A stretch of 47,932 nt of DNA from Rhizobium sp. (lineage in GTDB: Bacteria > Pseudomonadota > Gammaproteobacteria > Xanthomonadales > Xanthomonadaceae). Both the position numbers and the translations under genes were made by a program. The notes beneath the pieces were generated by a model, which did no database searches, had not been told where the DNA came from, and saw only the letters and a list, made by a program, of their open reading frames with translations. The stretch covers positions 1 to 47,932 of the forward strand of contig JAIBEO010000248.1 of the NCBI GenBank assembly GCA_019459185.1, written 5' to 3'. Below, in pieces: positions 20,974-29,425 of this stretch (positions within the stretch are counted from its first letter, which is position 1; the number at the start of each line of letters is the position of its first letter).

Positions 20974-23900
20974 AGCCGGCCGCCCCTGGTTGGCCTGGGC
21001 CTGGCTGGCGCTGGGCCTGGCGCTTTCCGCCACGCTGTTGCTGGCGCATCCCGCGGCCGTCGTCGCTGCCTGGCTGGCGCAGCCGGCGCTGGCGCTGGGC
21101 TTTTCGCGCCTGCGTGGGCTGCGCCCGGCGCCGCCGGCGCCGGTGCTGCAGCGCGACCTGCTGGCGCTGGCCACGCTCTGGGGCCTGGGTGGCGTACTGC
21201 TGCTGCTCGCGGCCGGCTGGCCGCTGGCGGCCCTGCTGGAAACCGGCAGCCTGGCCGCGGCGCTGGGCCTGGGCACGCTGTCGGGCATCGCCCTGTTGGT
21301 GCTGTGGCGCGCCTGGCCCGCCTTCGGCCAGGCCGAACGCAGCGGCGGCAGCCTGTCGGTGCTCGCGGCGCAGGTGGGCAACGGCGGCAGCGCCGACGCG
21401 GGACGCGGTTTCCTGGTCGCGGCCGCGGTGTTCGTGGTGCTGGCTGGCGCGTTGGCGCTGGCCTGGCCGGGCCTGGTGCCGCCGGGCCCGCGCCCGGGGC
21501 TGGTGGCCGCGTTCGCGCTGGTTTCGCTGCTGGCGCATGTGGTGGCGCAGCGTTTCGGCACCGAACTGCCGGCGCCCGACCGCCTGCCGGCCAACCTGCC
21601 GATCATCGGCGACGAAGACGACACCGACGCGCCGGCGCCGATCGAGGCCGGCGACCCGGACGCGCGCCTGTACGCCGCCACCCGCGCCGGCCGCATCGAA
21701 GCCGCGCTGGCCGCGCTCGAGGACGGCGCCGACCCGGAAGCCCTGCCCGACGTCGCCGACCGCGACCAGCGCAGCCTGCCCATGCTCGCGGCCCTGCTGG
21801 GCGACCTGCGCCTGCTGCGCCAGCTGATCGCCCGCGGCGTCGACCTCAACGCCGAGCACGCCGGCCTCACCCCGCTGCTCGCCGCCACCCGCGACAGCTG
21901 GCACGGTCGCCCCGAGGCGGTGATGACCCTGCTCGCCAACGGCGCCGACCCGCGCCACGCCGACGCCGAAGGCAACACCGCCCTGCACCACGCCGCGCGC
22001 AGCACCGACCCGGGCGTGGCCGCGTTGCTGCTCGACGCCGGCGCGGTGCTCGAGACGCTCAATGCCGAAGGCTTCAGCCCGCTCGGCGTGGCCTGCGCCA
22101 GCGGCAACTGGCGGCTGGCGCGTTTCCTGATCGAACGCGGCGCCAAGCCCGAGCCCAAGGGTGGCCAGCCGGCCCTGCTGGCCGCCGCGGCGGGCGACGA
22201 CGACCCGGCCGGCGTGCAGCTGCTGCTGCGCCACAAGGCGCGCGTGGACGCCCGCGGCCAGCGCCAGCGCAGCGCCCTGCACGTGGCCTGCGCCTCCGGG
22301 CACGTGGAGATCGTCGGCTGCCTGCTCGACGCCGGCGCCGACCGCAATGCCCGCGACGAAGACGGCCTGACCCCGCTGCTCGAAGCCGCCCGCAACGCCC
22401 AGGCCGCGGTGCTCGCGCGCCTCGCGCAGGCGCGCCCGGACGTGGCCGCGGTGGACGCGCGCGGCCGCAACGCGCTGGTGCTGGCGGCGGAATCCGACGC
22501 CGGGCCCGAACTGGTGCGCCACCTGATCGCGATGGGCGTGGACCCCGAGCAGCGCGACCAGGACGGCCGCCGCGCCATCGAACACGCGCTCGGCGCCGGC
22601 CGCTGGCCGCAGGTGGCCGTGCTCGACCCCAGCTATCCGCTGCCGGCCAGCGTGGCCGAAGGCCTGGCCGGCGGCCACTTCGAAAAGAGCCCGCGCGAAC
22701 TGCTGCGCGAGGCCCTGGTGGCCGACCGCATGGAGTCGGCCGAAGCCATGCTGCGCCTCGGCGCCGGCCCCGACGCCGCCGGCCTGGCCGCGCTGCTGCT
22801 GGAATTCGCCGGCGAACCCGACCTGCCGCGCTTCGACTGGCTGCTGCGCCACGGCGCCAGCGCCGACACCTGGCTGGACGCCGACGGCACCGTGCTCACC
22901 CACCTGCTGGGCCGCGGCGGCTACGCCAGCGCGGCGCTGCAGCGCCTGCTCGAACGCGCCCAGCCGGTGGGCGGGCGCGGTGGCCTGGCGCGCTGGCTGC
23001 AGGCCTGCCTGGACGGCGAACACGTCACCCGCGGCCACGAACAACTGGCACTGTGCCTGCTCGAGCGCGGCGCCGATGCCTTCGGTGGCGCGCCGTCCGA
23101 CCCGCCGCTGGGCCTGGCCATCCGCCTGGGCTGGTTGCGCCTGGCCGAGGCCCTGCTGGCGATGGGCGTGGACCCGAACGCCCGCGACGGCCGCGGCCAC
23201 ACGCCGCTGCACGCCGCCGCCGCATTGGGCCGCGAGGGCGCGCTGCGCATCATGATCCGCCACGGCGCCTCGCCGGCGCTGTGCGCACCCGACGGCCAGA
23301 CGCCGCTGGGCCTGGCGCTCGCCGCCGACCGCCGCGAGCTGTCGCACTGGCTGGAATGGCGTCAATGGCAGCTGCCGGGCCGCGCCCTGCAGCCGTCCGA
23401 CCTGCCCGCCGCCGCCATGGCCGGCGATGACGAGGCCGTGCGCCGCCTGCTCGAACTCGGCCTGCCGGTGGACGCCGTGGACGCGCAGGGCTGCAGCGCC
23501 CTGCTGCGCGCCGCCGGCGGTGGCCACGAAGCCGTGGTGGCGCTGCTGCTGGCGCGCGGCGCCGAGACCCGCATCGCCGCGCGCACCGGCGCCACGCCGC
23601 TGTCGGCGGCGATCAGCATGCGCCACGCCGGCGTGGTCGACCAATTGCTGCGCGCCGGCGCCGAACCCGACCTGCCGCTGCCCGGCCAGGTCACGCCGCT
23701 GATGCTGGCGGCCGCGCTGGGCCAGCCCGAACTCATCTCGCGCCTGCTCGCGCACGGCGCCAACCCCGAGGCGCGCGACGCCCAAGGCCTGGCGCCGCTG
23801 CACTGCGCCGCGCTGCACGCCTTCTCCTCGCGCGACCGCCAGCGCGTGCTGGCCCTGGTGGACGTGCTGCTGCTAGCCGACGTGGAACCCGATTCACCCA

Positions 23901-24292
23901 GCGCCGCCGGCCAGACGCCGCTGCTGCTGCTGCTGGGCGCGCGCGCCGAACCTGGCACCGCCTGCGACGAAGACGTGCTGCTCGCCGCGCTCGACCGCCT
24001 GCTGGGCGAAGGCGTGGCGCTGGACGCGCAGGACCCGCGTGGCCTGACGCCGTTGCACCTGGCGGCGCTGCACGGCCTGCCGCGCGTGGTGCAGCGCCTG
24101 CTGCGCGAAGGCGCCGACCGCCAGGCGCGCGACGCGCTCGGCCGCACCCCACACGACCTGGCGGTGCTGCGCGGCTTCGTCGACGTGGCGGCGGAATTCG
24201 AACCGGCCCGCAGCGCCGGCACGCCCTCGCTGGCGCGTTTCCTGCGCGAACCGGCGGCGGACGACGAAAACGGCCCCAAGCGCTCGCGTTGA
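20966..24292 (+). CDS. Large membrane-anchored ankyrin-repeat protein
   Basis: The 1108-residue protein has an N-terminal membrane region of about five or six hydrophobic segments (residues about 5-205). An acidic linker, DEDDTDAPAPIEAGD, leads into a very long ankyrin-repeat array to about residue 1075. Repeats are clear as GxTPLxxAAxxG / LLxxGAD blocks, for example NTALHHAAR, SALHVACASGH, HTPLHAAAALG, VTPLMLAAALG and LTPLHLAALHG. Ankyrin arrays bind proteins, so this is probably a membrane-attached cytoplasmic scaffold; the partner is unknown. Its start overlaps the ycgL gene by eight bases, so the two are co-translated. Its TGA stop abuts that of the Kef gene, forming TGATCA at 24290-24295. 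Confidence 0.85.
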   Translation: MAEAGRPWLAWAWLALGLALSATLLLAHPAAVVAAWLAQPALALGFSRLRGLRPAPPAPVLQRDLLALATLWGLGGVLLLLAAGWPLAALLETGSLAAALGLGTLSGIALLVLWRAWPAFGQAERSGGSLSVLAAQVGNGGSADAGRGFLVAAAVFVVLAGALALAWPGLVPPGPRPGLVAAFALVSLLAHVVAQRFGTELPAPDRLPANLPIIGDEDDTDAPAPIEAGDPDARLYAATRAGRIEAALAALEDGADPEALPDVADRDQRSLPMLAALLGDLRLLRQLIARGVDLNAEHAGLTPLLAATRDSWHGRPEAVMTLLANGADPRHADAEGNTALHHAARSTDPGVAALLLDAGAVLETLNAEGFSPLGVACASGNWRLARFLIERGAKPEPKGGQPALLAAAAGDDDPAGVQLLLRHKARVDARGQRQRSALHVACASGHVEIVGCLLDAGADRNARDEDGLTPLLEAARNAQAAVLARLAQARPDVAAVDARGRNALVLAAESDAGPELVRHLIAMGVDPEQRDQDGRRAIEHALGAGRWPQVAVLDPSYPLPASVAEGLAGGHFEKSPRELLREALVADRMESAEAMLRLGAGPDAAGLAALLLEFAGEPDLPRFDWLLRHGASADTWLDADGTVLTHLLGRGGYASAALQRLLERAQPVGGRGGLARWLQACLDGEHVTRGHEQLALCLLERGADAFGGAPSDPPLGLAIRLGWLRLAEALLAMGVDPNARDGRGHTPLHAAAALGREGALRIMIRHGASPALCAPDGQTPLGLALAADRRELSHWLEWRQWQLPGRALQPSDLPAAAMAGDDEAVRRLLELGLPVDAVDAQGCSALLRAAGGGHEAVVALLLARGAETRIAARTGATPLSAAISMRHAGVVDQLLRAGAEPDLPLPGQVTPLMLAAALGQPELISRLLAHGANPEARDAQGLAPLHCAALHAFSSRDRQRVLALVDVLLLADVEPDSPSAAGQTPLLLLLGARAEPGTACDEDVLLAALDRLLGEGVALDAQDPRGLTPLHLAALHGLPRVVQRLLREGADRQARDALGRTPHDLAVLRGFVDVAAEFEPARSAGTPSLARFLREPAADDENGPKRSR

Positions 24293-26101
24293 TCAGCGGG
24301 GCGGTTGGCCCTCGCCGGGTTCGGGCGCGGTGTCGGCTTCGAACAGGGTTTCCAGGTCGCGCAGCGCTTCGTGCGAAGAGGCCACCAGCGCGGCCTCGTC
24401 GTCGTACACCAGGTGCTGGCGGCGCAGCAGCGCTTCATCGTGTTCGCGGAAGCGGTCGGTGTTGCGCGCGGCTTCTTCTTCCGGCACGCCCAGTGCCTGC
24501 ATCACCTTGCGGCCCATGGCCAGGCTGGAATGGAAGGTTTCGCGGGTCACGTCCACGTCCATGTCCATCAGCTTGAAGGCGTGCTGGCGGTTGCGGGCGC
24601 GGGCGTAGACCTTCAGGTGCGGGTACATGCGCTTGACCAGGCGCGCGGTGCGCAGGTTGGCGTCGGGGTCGTCGGTGGTGAGCACGAACACCTCGGCGCG
24701 GTCGGCGTGCGCGGCGCGCAGCAGCTCGGGCCGGGCCGGGTCGCCGAAGTAGATCTTGTTGCCGAAGCGGCGCGAGAAATCCACCTGCTCGGCGCTGTTT
24801 TCCAACGCGGTGAAGGCGATCTTCTGCGCGCGCAGCATGCGCCCGACGATCTGCCCGACGCGGCCGAAGCCGGCGATGATCACCCGCGGGTGTTCGTGGT
24901 CGATCGGGTCGGGCGCGCGCTCGGCTTCCACCTCGGGATGCTCGCGCAGCCAGCGCGTCACCGCCATCATCGCCAGCGGCGTGGCGGCCATGGACAGGCC
25001 GATCACCACGAACAGCTTGTCGCGCGTGGCGCCATCGACCAGCCCGGCCTTGAGCGCCTCGGTGAACACCACGAAGCCGAATTCGCCGCCCATCGCCAGC
25101 ACCGCGCCCAGCATCAGCGCGCTGCGCAGCGACACGCCGCCGGCCAGCCGCCCCACCGCCACCAGGATCAGCGTCTTCGCCGCCAGCAGCCCCAGCACGC
25201 CGCCGGCGATCAGCGCCGGTTCGTCGGCGATGACGTTGAGGTCGATGCTCATGCCGATGGCCATGAAGAACAGGCCCAGGAACAGGCCCTTGAACGGTTC
25301 GATGTGCGACTCGAGCTCGTGCCGGAATTCCGATTCGGCCAGCAGCACGCCGGCCAGGAAGGCGCCCAGGCCCATCGACAGGCCGGCCTCCTGCATCAGC
25401 CAGGCATTGCCTACCACCACCAGCAGCGCGCTGGCGGTGAACACTTCCACCGACTTCGCCCGCGCCACCACCCGAAGCAGGTGCCGCAGCAGGAAGCGCC
25501 CGCCGATCACCACGGCCAGGATGGCCGCCACCGCGGTGACCACCGAATCGAGCGGCGGCGCCGAGCGCTCCAGCGCCTTGGCCGCGCCCAGCAGCGGGAT
25601 GGCGGCCAGCAGCGGAATGGCGACGAGGTCCTGGAACAGCAGGATGGCGAACGCCACCCGCCCGTGGTGGCTCGACAGCTCCTTGCGCTCGGCCAGCAGC
25701 TGCAGGCCCACGGCGGTGGACGACAGCGCCAGGCCCATGCCGATCACGAAGGGCGCCTTCCAGCCGTCGGCCAGCAGGGTGGCGACCAGGGCGATGGCCA
25801 GCGCCGACAGCAGCACCTGCAGGCCGCCGGTGCCGAACACCTGGCGGCGCATCACCCACAGCCGCGGCGGGCTGAGTTCCAGGCCGATGATGAAGAGCAG
25901 CATCACCACGCCGAATTCGGACGCGGCCAGCACGTCCTCGGGGTCGGGCACCAGCTTCAGCCCGTCGGGGCCGATGGCGACGCCGGCGGCCAGGTAGCCC
26001 AGGATCGCGCCCAGGCCCAGGCGCCGGAACAGCGGCACCGCCACCACCGCGGCCACCAGGAAGACGAGGATGATGCCGAGGTAGCCGCCGGATCCATGCA
26101 T
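24293..26101 (-). CDS. Kef-type monovalent cation:proton antiporter (CPA2)
   Basis: The 602-residue protein has about 12-13 membrane segments (to about residue 390) followed by a cytosolic RCK/TrkA-N domain with the nucleotide-binding motif IIAGFGRVGQIVGRML and the acidic strand end typical of Rossmann folds. It is closest in layout to KefB/KefC, the K+ efflux systems that protect against electrophiles and are held shut by glutathione. No KefF/KefG-type ancillary gene is adjacent, so glutathione control is unproven. The C-terminal tail (about 540-602) is charged. The ATG at 26101 is used; a CATAAT box lies just upstream. Confidence 0.9.
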   Translation of the reverse strand: MHGSGGYLGIILVFLVAAVVAVPLFRRLGLGAILGYLAAGVAIGPDGLKLVPDPEDVLAASEFGVVMLLFIIGLELSPPRLWVMRRQVFGTGGLQVLLSALAIALVATLLADGWKAPFVIGMGLALSSTAVGLQLLAERKELSSHHGRVAFAILLFQDLVAIPLLAAIPLLGAAKALERSAPPLDSVVTAVAAILAVVIGGRFLLRHLLRVVARAKSVEVFTASALLVVVGNAWLMQEAGLSMGLGAFLAGVLLAESEFRHELESHIEPFKGLFLGLFFMAIGMSIDLNVIADEPALIAGGVLGLLAAKTLILVAVGRLAGGVSLRSALMLGAVLAMGGEFGFVVFTEALKAGLVDGATRDKLFVVIGLSMAATPLAMMAVTRWLREHPEVEAERAPDPIDHEHPRVIIAGFGRVGQIVGRMLRAQKIAFTALENSAEQVDFSRRFGNKIYFGDPARPELLRAAHADRAEVFVLTTDDPDANLRTARLVKRMYPHLKVYARARNRQHAFKLMDMDVDVTRETFHSSLAMGRKVMQALGVPEEEAARNTDRFREHDEALLRRQHLVYDDEAALVASSHEALRDLETLFEADTAPEPGEGQPPR

Positions 26102-26107
26102 TGGCCG

Positions 26108-26136
26108 ATTATGCGCCGGGCAAACGTGGCATTGAA
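26108..26136 (-). promoter_or_regulatory. Candidate promoter of the Kef-type gene
   Basis: On the minus strand TTCAAT (26136-26131) and CATAAT (26113-26108) are 17 bases apart. The -10 box ends six bases before the ATG at 26101, so transcription would begin at or next to the start codon, as seen for uvrD and the chorismatase gene. Confidence 0.4.
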
Positions 26137-26188
26137 CGGGGGTGGCGCGGGTGTTCTACTCCCGCGGTGCCCGGGGGGGAGCGAAGAC

Positions 26189-26995
26189 ATGCGTCTTGCT
26201 GGATTGCTGTGCGCGCTGCTGCTGGCCTCGGGGCTGGCGCGGGCGGACGAGCCGGCGCGGTTCACCGCGCAGCTCGAGGGGGAGCTGGTCATCGGCCCGC
26301 AGGGGCAGGTGCTGGAGCTGGCGTTCAAGGACGCCGGCTGGCTGGGCGAGGAGGTGCGCCGCGGCTACGAGGCCAAGGTGCGCGAGTGGAAGTTCGAGCC
26401 GGTGCTCGTGCAGGGCCAGCCCATCAGCGCCCGCGGCCGGATGCGCCTGGACCTGCTGGCCGAACGCGACGACGAGGCGCGCACCGCCAATTTCGCCGTC
26501 CAGCGCGCCGTGTTCCTGGACCCGGAAACCTACCGCGGCCCCGGCAAGGTGCCGAGCCTGCGCGCGCCACTGTACCCGCGCGACGCGGCCCTGACCGGCA
26601 TCGGCGCCCTGGTGGTGGTGGCCGCGCGGGTGGACGCCGAGGGCAAACCCACGGAAGCCGCCACCGAATACCTGCACCTCACCGGCCCCGACCCGGGTGC
26701 GCAGGGCCGGCGCTTCTCCAACCAGTTCCAGCGCGCCACGCTGGCCGCCATCAAATACTGGACGATCAAGGGCGTGGCCCCGGGCGAACTGGTGCGCATC
26801 CCGGTGCGCTACATCGCACCCGGCCAGTCCCACGACGAACGGCGCTGGACCCGCGTGCGCCCGGTGCCGGTGGACGTGCCGGCCTGGGTGGTGGCGGCCT
26901 CGGCGGCACAGGCGCCGGTCGAACTGGCCGATTCCGGCGAACGTGGTTCGGCGCGACTGCGCCTGCTCACGCCGCTGGGCCTGCCCGGCCGCTGA
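26189..26995 (+). CDS. Periplasmic protein with two TonB C-terminal-like modules
   Basis: The 268-residue protein has a signal peptide (MRLAGLLCALLLASGLARA). It appears to contain two TonB-C-like modules. The first has GPQGQVLELAFKDAG, then YEAKVREWKFEPVLVQGQP. The second begins LYPRDAALTGIGALVVVAAR and has ATLAAIKYWTI. Both follow the pattern of TonB C-terminal domains (strand, D-x-x-G turn, helix ending in W-x-F or W-x-I). There is no uncleaved membrane anchor or Pro-rich periplasmic spacer as in true TonB, so energy transduction is unlikely. Function unknown. GGAG precedes the ATG at 26189. Confidence 0.65.
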   Translation: MRLAGLLCALLLASGLARADEPARFTAQLEGELVIGPQGQVLELAFKDAGWLGEEVRRGYEAKVREWKFEPVLVQGQPISARGRMRLDLLAERDDEARTANFAVQRAVFLDPETYRGPGKVPSLRAPLYPRDAALTGIGALVVVAARVDAEGKPTEAATEYLHLTGPDPGAQGRRFSNQFQRATLAAIKYWTIKGVAPGELVRIPVRYIAPGQSHDERRWTRVRPVPVDVPAWVVAASAAQAPVELADSGERGSARLRLLTPLGLPGR

Positions 26996-27016
26996 GCCCC
27001 TCGCGGGCGGGAAACA

Positions 27017-27048
27017 AAAACGCCGACCAGTGGCCGGCGTTTTCGTTT
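27017..27048. terminator. Bidirectional intrinsic terminator
   Basis: AAAACGCCG (27017-27025) and CGGCGTTTT (27035-27043) form a nine-base stem with T-rich sequence on the plus side and A-rich sequence (T-rich on the minus strand) on the other. It separates the convergent TonB-C-like gene and rho and can serve both. Confidence 0.85.
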
Positions 27049-27065
27049 GGAGCGCGAGGAAAGCC

Positions 27066-28769
27066 TCAGCGCTTCATCGAAGAGAAGAACTCGTCGTTGG
27101 ACTTGGTGTTCTTCATCTTCTCGAGCAGGAACTCCATCGCGGCCAGCTCGTCCATCGGGTGCAGCAGCTTCCGCAGGATCCAGATCTTCTGCAGCATGTC
27201 CGGCTCGATCAGCAGCTCCTCGCGGCGGGTGCCGGAGCGGTTGATGTTGATGGCCGGGTAGACGCGCTTCTCGGCGATGCGGCGGTCCAGGTGCACTTCC
27301 GAGTTGCCGGTGCCCTTGAACTCTTCGTAGATCACCTCGTCCATCTTCGAGCCGGTTTCCACCAGCGCGGTGGCGATGATGGTCAGCGAGCCGCCTTCCT
27401 CGACGTTGCGGGCCGCGCCGAAGAAACGCTTCGGGCGGTGCAGGGCGTTGGCGTCCACGCCGCCGGTCAGCACCTTGCCCGAGCTCGGCACCACGGTGTT
27501 GTAGGCGCGCGCCAGGCGGGTGATCGAGTCGAGCATGATCACCACGTCCTTCTTGTGCTCGACCAGGCGCTTGGCGCGCTCGATCACCATCTCGGCGACC
27601 TGCACGTGGCGCGCGGCGGGTTCGTCGAAGGTGGACGAGATGACTTCGCCGCGCACGGTGCGCTGCATCTCGGTCACTTCCTCGGGCCGCTCGTCGATCA
27701 GCAGCACGATCAGGTGCACGTCCGGGTGGTTGTGGATGATGGCCTGGGCCACGTTCTGCATCAGCATGGTCTTGCCGGCCTTGGGCGGCGAGACGATGAG
27801 GGCGCGCTGGCCCTTGCCGAGCGGCGACATCAGGTCCATGACGCGGCCGGTGATGTCCTCGGACGAACCGTTGCCACGCTCGAGCCGGAAGCGCTCGCGC
27901 GGGAACAGCGGCGTCAGGTTCTCGAACAGCACCTTGCCCTTCGACGCCTCCGGCGGTTCGCCGTTGATGGTGTCGACGATGTTGAGCGCGACGTAGCGCT
28001 CGCCGTCCTTGGGGCTGCGGATGCGGCCGGCGATGTGGTCGCCGGTGCGCAGGTTGAAGCGGCGGATCTGGCTGGGCGAGATGTAGACGTCGTCCGGGCC
28101 GGCCAGGTAGCTGGCGTCGTCCGAGCGCAGGAAGCCGTAGCCGTCGGGCAGGATTTCCAGCACACCGTCGCCGGCCACGCCGGCGGGGTGGCGGGTGAGC
28201 ACCTTGAGCAGGGCGAAGTTCACGTCCTGCTTGCGCATGCGGGCCACGCCCTCATGCAGGTTCAGCTTCTCGGCGATCTCGAGCAGCTTGTGCGCCGGCA
28301 TGCGCTTGAGGTCGTTGAGGCTGTAGGTCGGGAAGTCCGGCGGCAGCTGCGGGAGCGGGCGGTCGTTGCGCTCGCCGCCGCCGTTGCCGGCGCCATTGCC
28401 CTCGTCCTCGCCGCCCTCGCCACGCGGGCGGTCGCGGAAGCGGTCGCGCTTGTCGCGGAAGCGGTCGCGGCGGTTGCGTCGGCCTTCGCGGAAGCCGCCT
28501 TCGCGGTTGGCGTCGTCGCCACCCTCGCGCTGGCCGCCGCCGTCCTGGCCGCCGCCCGGGTTCTGCTCGCCGCCGCCCTGGCGTTCGCCACCCTGGCGCT
28601 CGCCGCCGCCATGGGCGGGGGCTTCGGCCGGGGCGCGTTCGGGCGCGGGGGCGGACACGGGCGCCGGCGCCGGTGCGCTGGCGACGGCATCGTTGCTGGG
28701 GTTGGCGGCACGCGGCTTGCGCGGACGCTTCTCGGCGCTGGCGCCGGAGTCGGTTTCGTTTTCGGACAC
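27066..28769 (-). CDS. rho: Transcription termination factor Rho with long N-terminal disordered extension
   Basis: The 567-residue protein contains a normal Rho core from about residue 151 ([19 protein letters not shown]). It has the RNA-binding YGFLRS (211-216), Walker A PPKAGKT (328-334), [25 protein letters not shown] and [15 protein letters not shown]. The first about 145 residues are an addition: Pro/Ala-rich to about 52, then Gly/Gln/Glu/Arg-rich with [16 protein letters not shown]. This low-complexity tract is absent from E. coli Rho (419). A GTG start at 28769 is chosen because GAGGTGA lies five bases upstream. Rho unwinds RNA from RNA polymerase at Rho-dependent terminators. Gene order with trxA and rhlB matches enterobacteria. 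Confidence 0.96.
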   Translation of the reverse strand: MSENETDSGASAEKRPRKPRAANPSNDAVASAPAPAPVSAPAPERAPAEAPAHGGGERQGGERQGGGEQNPGGGQDGGGQREGGDDANREGGFREGRRNRRDRFRDKRDRFRDRPRGEGGEDEGNGAGNGGGERNDRPLPQLPPDFPTYSLNDLKRMPAHKLLEIAEKLNLHEGVARMRKQDVNFALLKVLTRHPAGVAGDGVLEILPDGYGFLRSDDASYLAGPDDVYISPSQIRRFNLRTGDHIAGRIRSPKDGERYVALNIVDTINGEPPEASKGKVLFENLTPLFPRERFRLERGNGSSEDITGRVMDLMSPLGKGQRALIVSPPKAGKTMLMQNVAQAIIHNHPDVHLIVLLIDERPEEVTEMQRTVRGEVISSTFDEPAARHVQVAEMVIERAKRLVEHKKDVVIMLDSITRLARAYNTVVPSSGKVLTGGVDANALHRPKRFFGAARNVEEGGSLTIIATALVETGSKMDEVIYEEFKGTGNSEVHLDRRIAEKRVYPAININRSGTRREELLIEPDMLQKIWILRKLLHPMDELAAMEFLLEKMKNTKSNDEFFSSMKR

Positions 28770-28824
28770 AGGATTCACCTCGCGAACGCGAGCGTGGGGG
28801 AGGAAGGGGGTAATGCAGAAGATC

Positions 28825-28907
28825 GGCGCCAAGGGCGCCCGAATGACCTACAAACTAACACCGGCGGGGGCGGCACGACAAGCCGCCGCCCCGCGAGGGC
28901 CCCCGCC
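28825..28907. other. Structured leader between trxA and rho
   Basis: The 157-bp gap between trxA and rho holds a GGCGCC-AAG-GGCGCC hairpin (28825-28839) and nested GC-rich stems. These are GGCGGGGGC (28863-28871) with GCCCCCGCC (28899-28907), or alternatively GGGGCGGC (28867-28874) with GCCGCCCC (28885-28892). The two pairings are mutually exclusive. No T-run follows on the minus strand. E. coli rho is autoregulated by Rho-dependent attenuation in its leader, so this region is a candidate for similar control. Confidence 0.4.
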
Positions 28908-28926
28908 AGGCCGGGGCCACGGGCGC

Positions 28927-29253
28927 TCAGAGCGCCTTGTCGACGAACTGCGCGAGCTGGGCCTTGCCCACCGCACCGACCTGGGTGGCGTGCACCTTGC
29001 CGTCCTTGAACAGCATCAGGGTCGGGATGCCGCGCACGGCGTACTGGCGCGGGGTCATGGGGTTGTGGTCGATGTTGAGTTTCACCACCTTGACCTTGCC
29101 GGCATAGGTGCCGGCCAGCTCGTCGACCATCGGGCCGATCATCTTGCAGGGGCCGCACCACTCGGCCCAGAAATCCACCAGCACCGGGGTGTCGGACTTG
29201 AGCACCTGGGCCTCGAAGTCGGTGTCACCCACATGGAGCACCTGGTCGCTCAT
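28927..29253 (-). CDS. trxA: Thioredoxin 1
   Basis: The 108-residue thioredoxin has the active site WCGPC (residues 32-36), the buried Asp in LVDFWAEW, and the cis-proline in GIPTLMLF. It is the general disulfide reductase that supplies electrons to ribonucleotide reductase and others. AGGAG lies eight bases before the ATG. It lies upstream of rho and divergent from rhlB, a conserved arrangement in gammaproteobacteria. Confidence 0.97.
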   Translation of the reverse strand: MSDQVLHVGDTDFEAQVLKSDTPVLVDFWAEWCGPCKMIGPMVDELAGTYAGKVKVVKLNIDHNPMTPRQYAVRGIPTLMLFKDGKVHATQVGAVGKAQLAQFVDKAL

Positions 29254-29425
29254 GCGTCAAACTCCTGATTTTCTTGGGGGTCGCGGCCGGTCCCGGCCGT
29301 CGTTGGGTTAAACTGGGGCGTTCAAGACGTTAATTCAACCGCCCCTTGGCGGCCCCGGGTTGAGGGCAGTTTGCGACCCACCGGGCTGGCCGCGCAAGCG
29401 CAGAGACGCGCACCCAGAGAGTCCC

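Noticed and set aside
18253-23818. Open frames of about 1440 and 1517 residues on the minus strand crossing the S9 peptidase and ankyrin genes
   Set aside because: Only the 18253-20598 part shows protein-family features. The remainder is repetitive Ala/Arg/Gly-rich shadow sequence opposite the ankyrin repeats.
24305-26188. Upstream extension of the TonB-C-like gene antisense to the Kef gene
   Set aside because: The extension is His/Gln/Arg-rich shadow sequence; the signal peptide starts at 26189 with a ribosome site.
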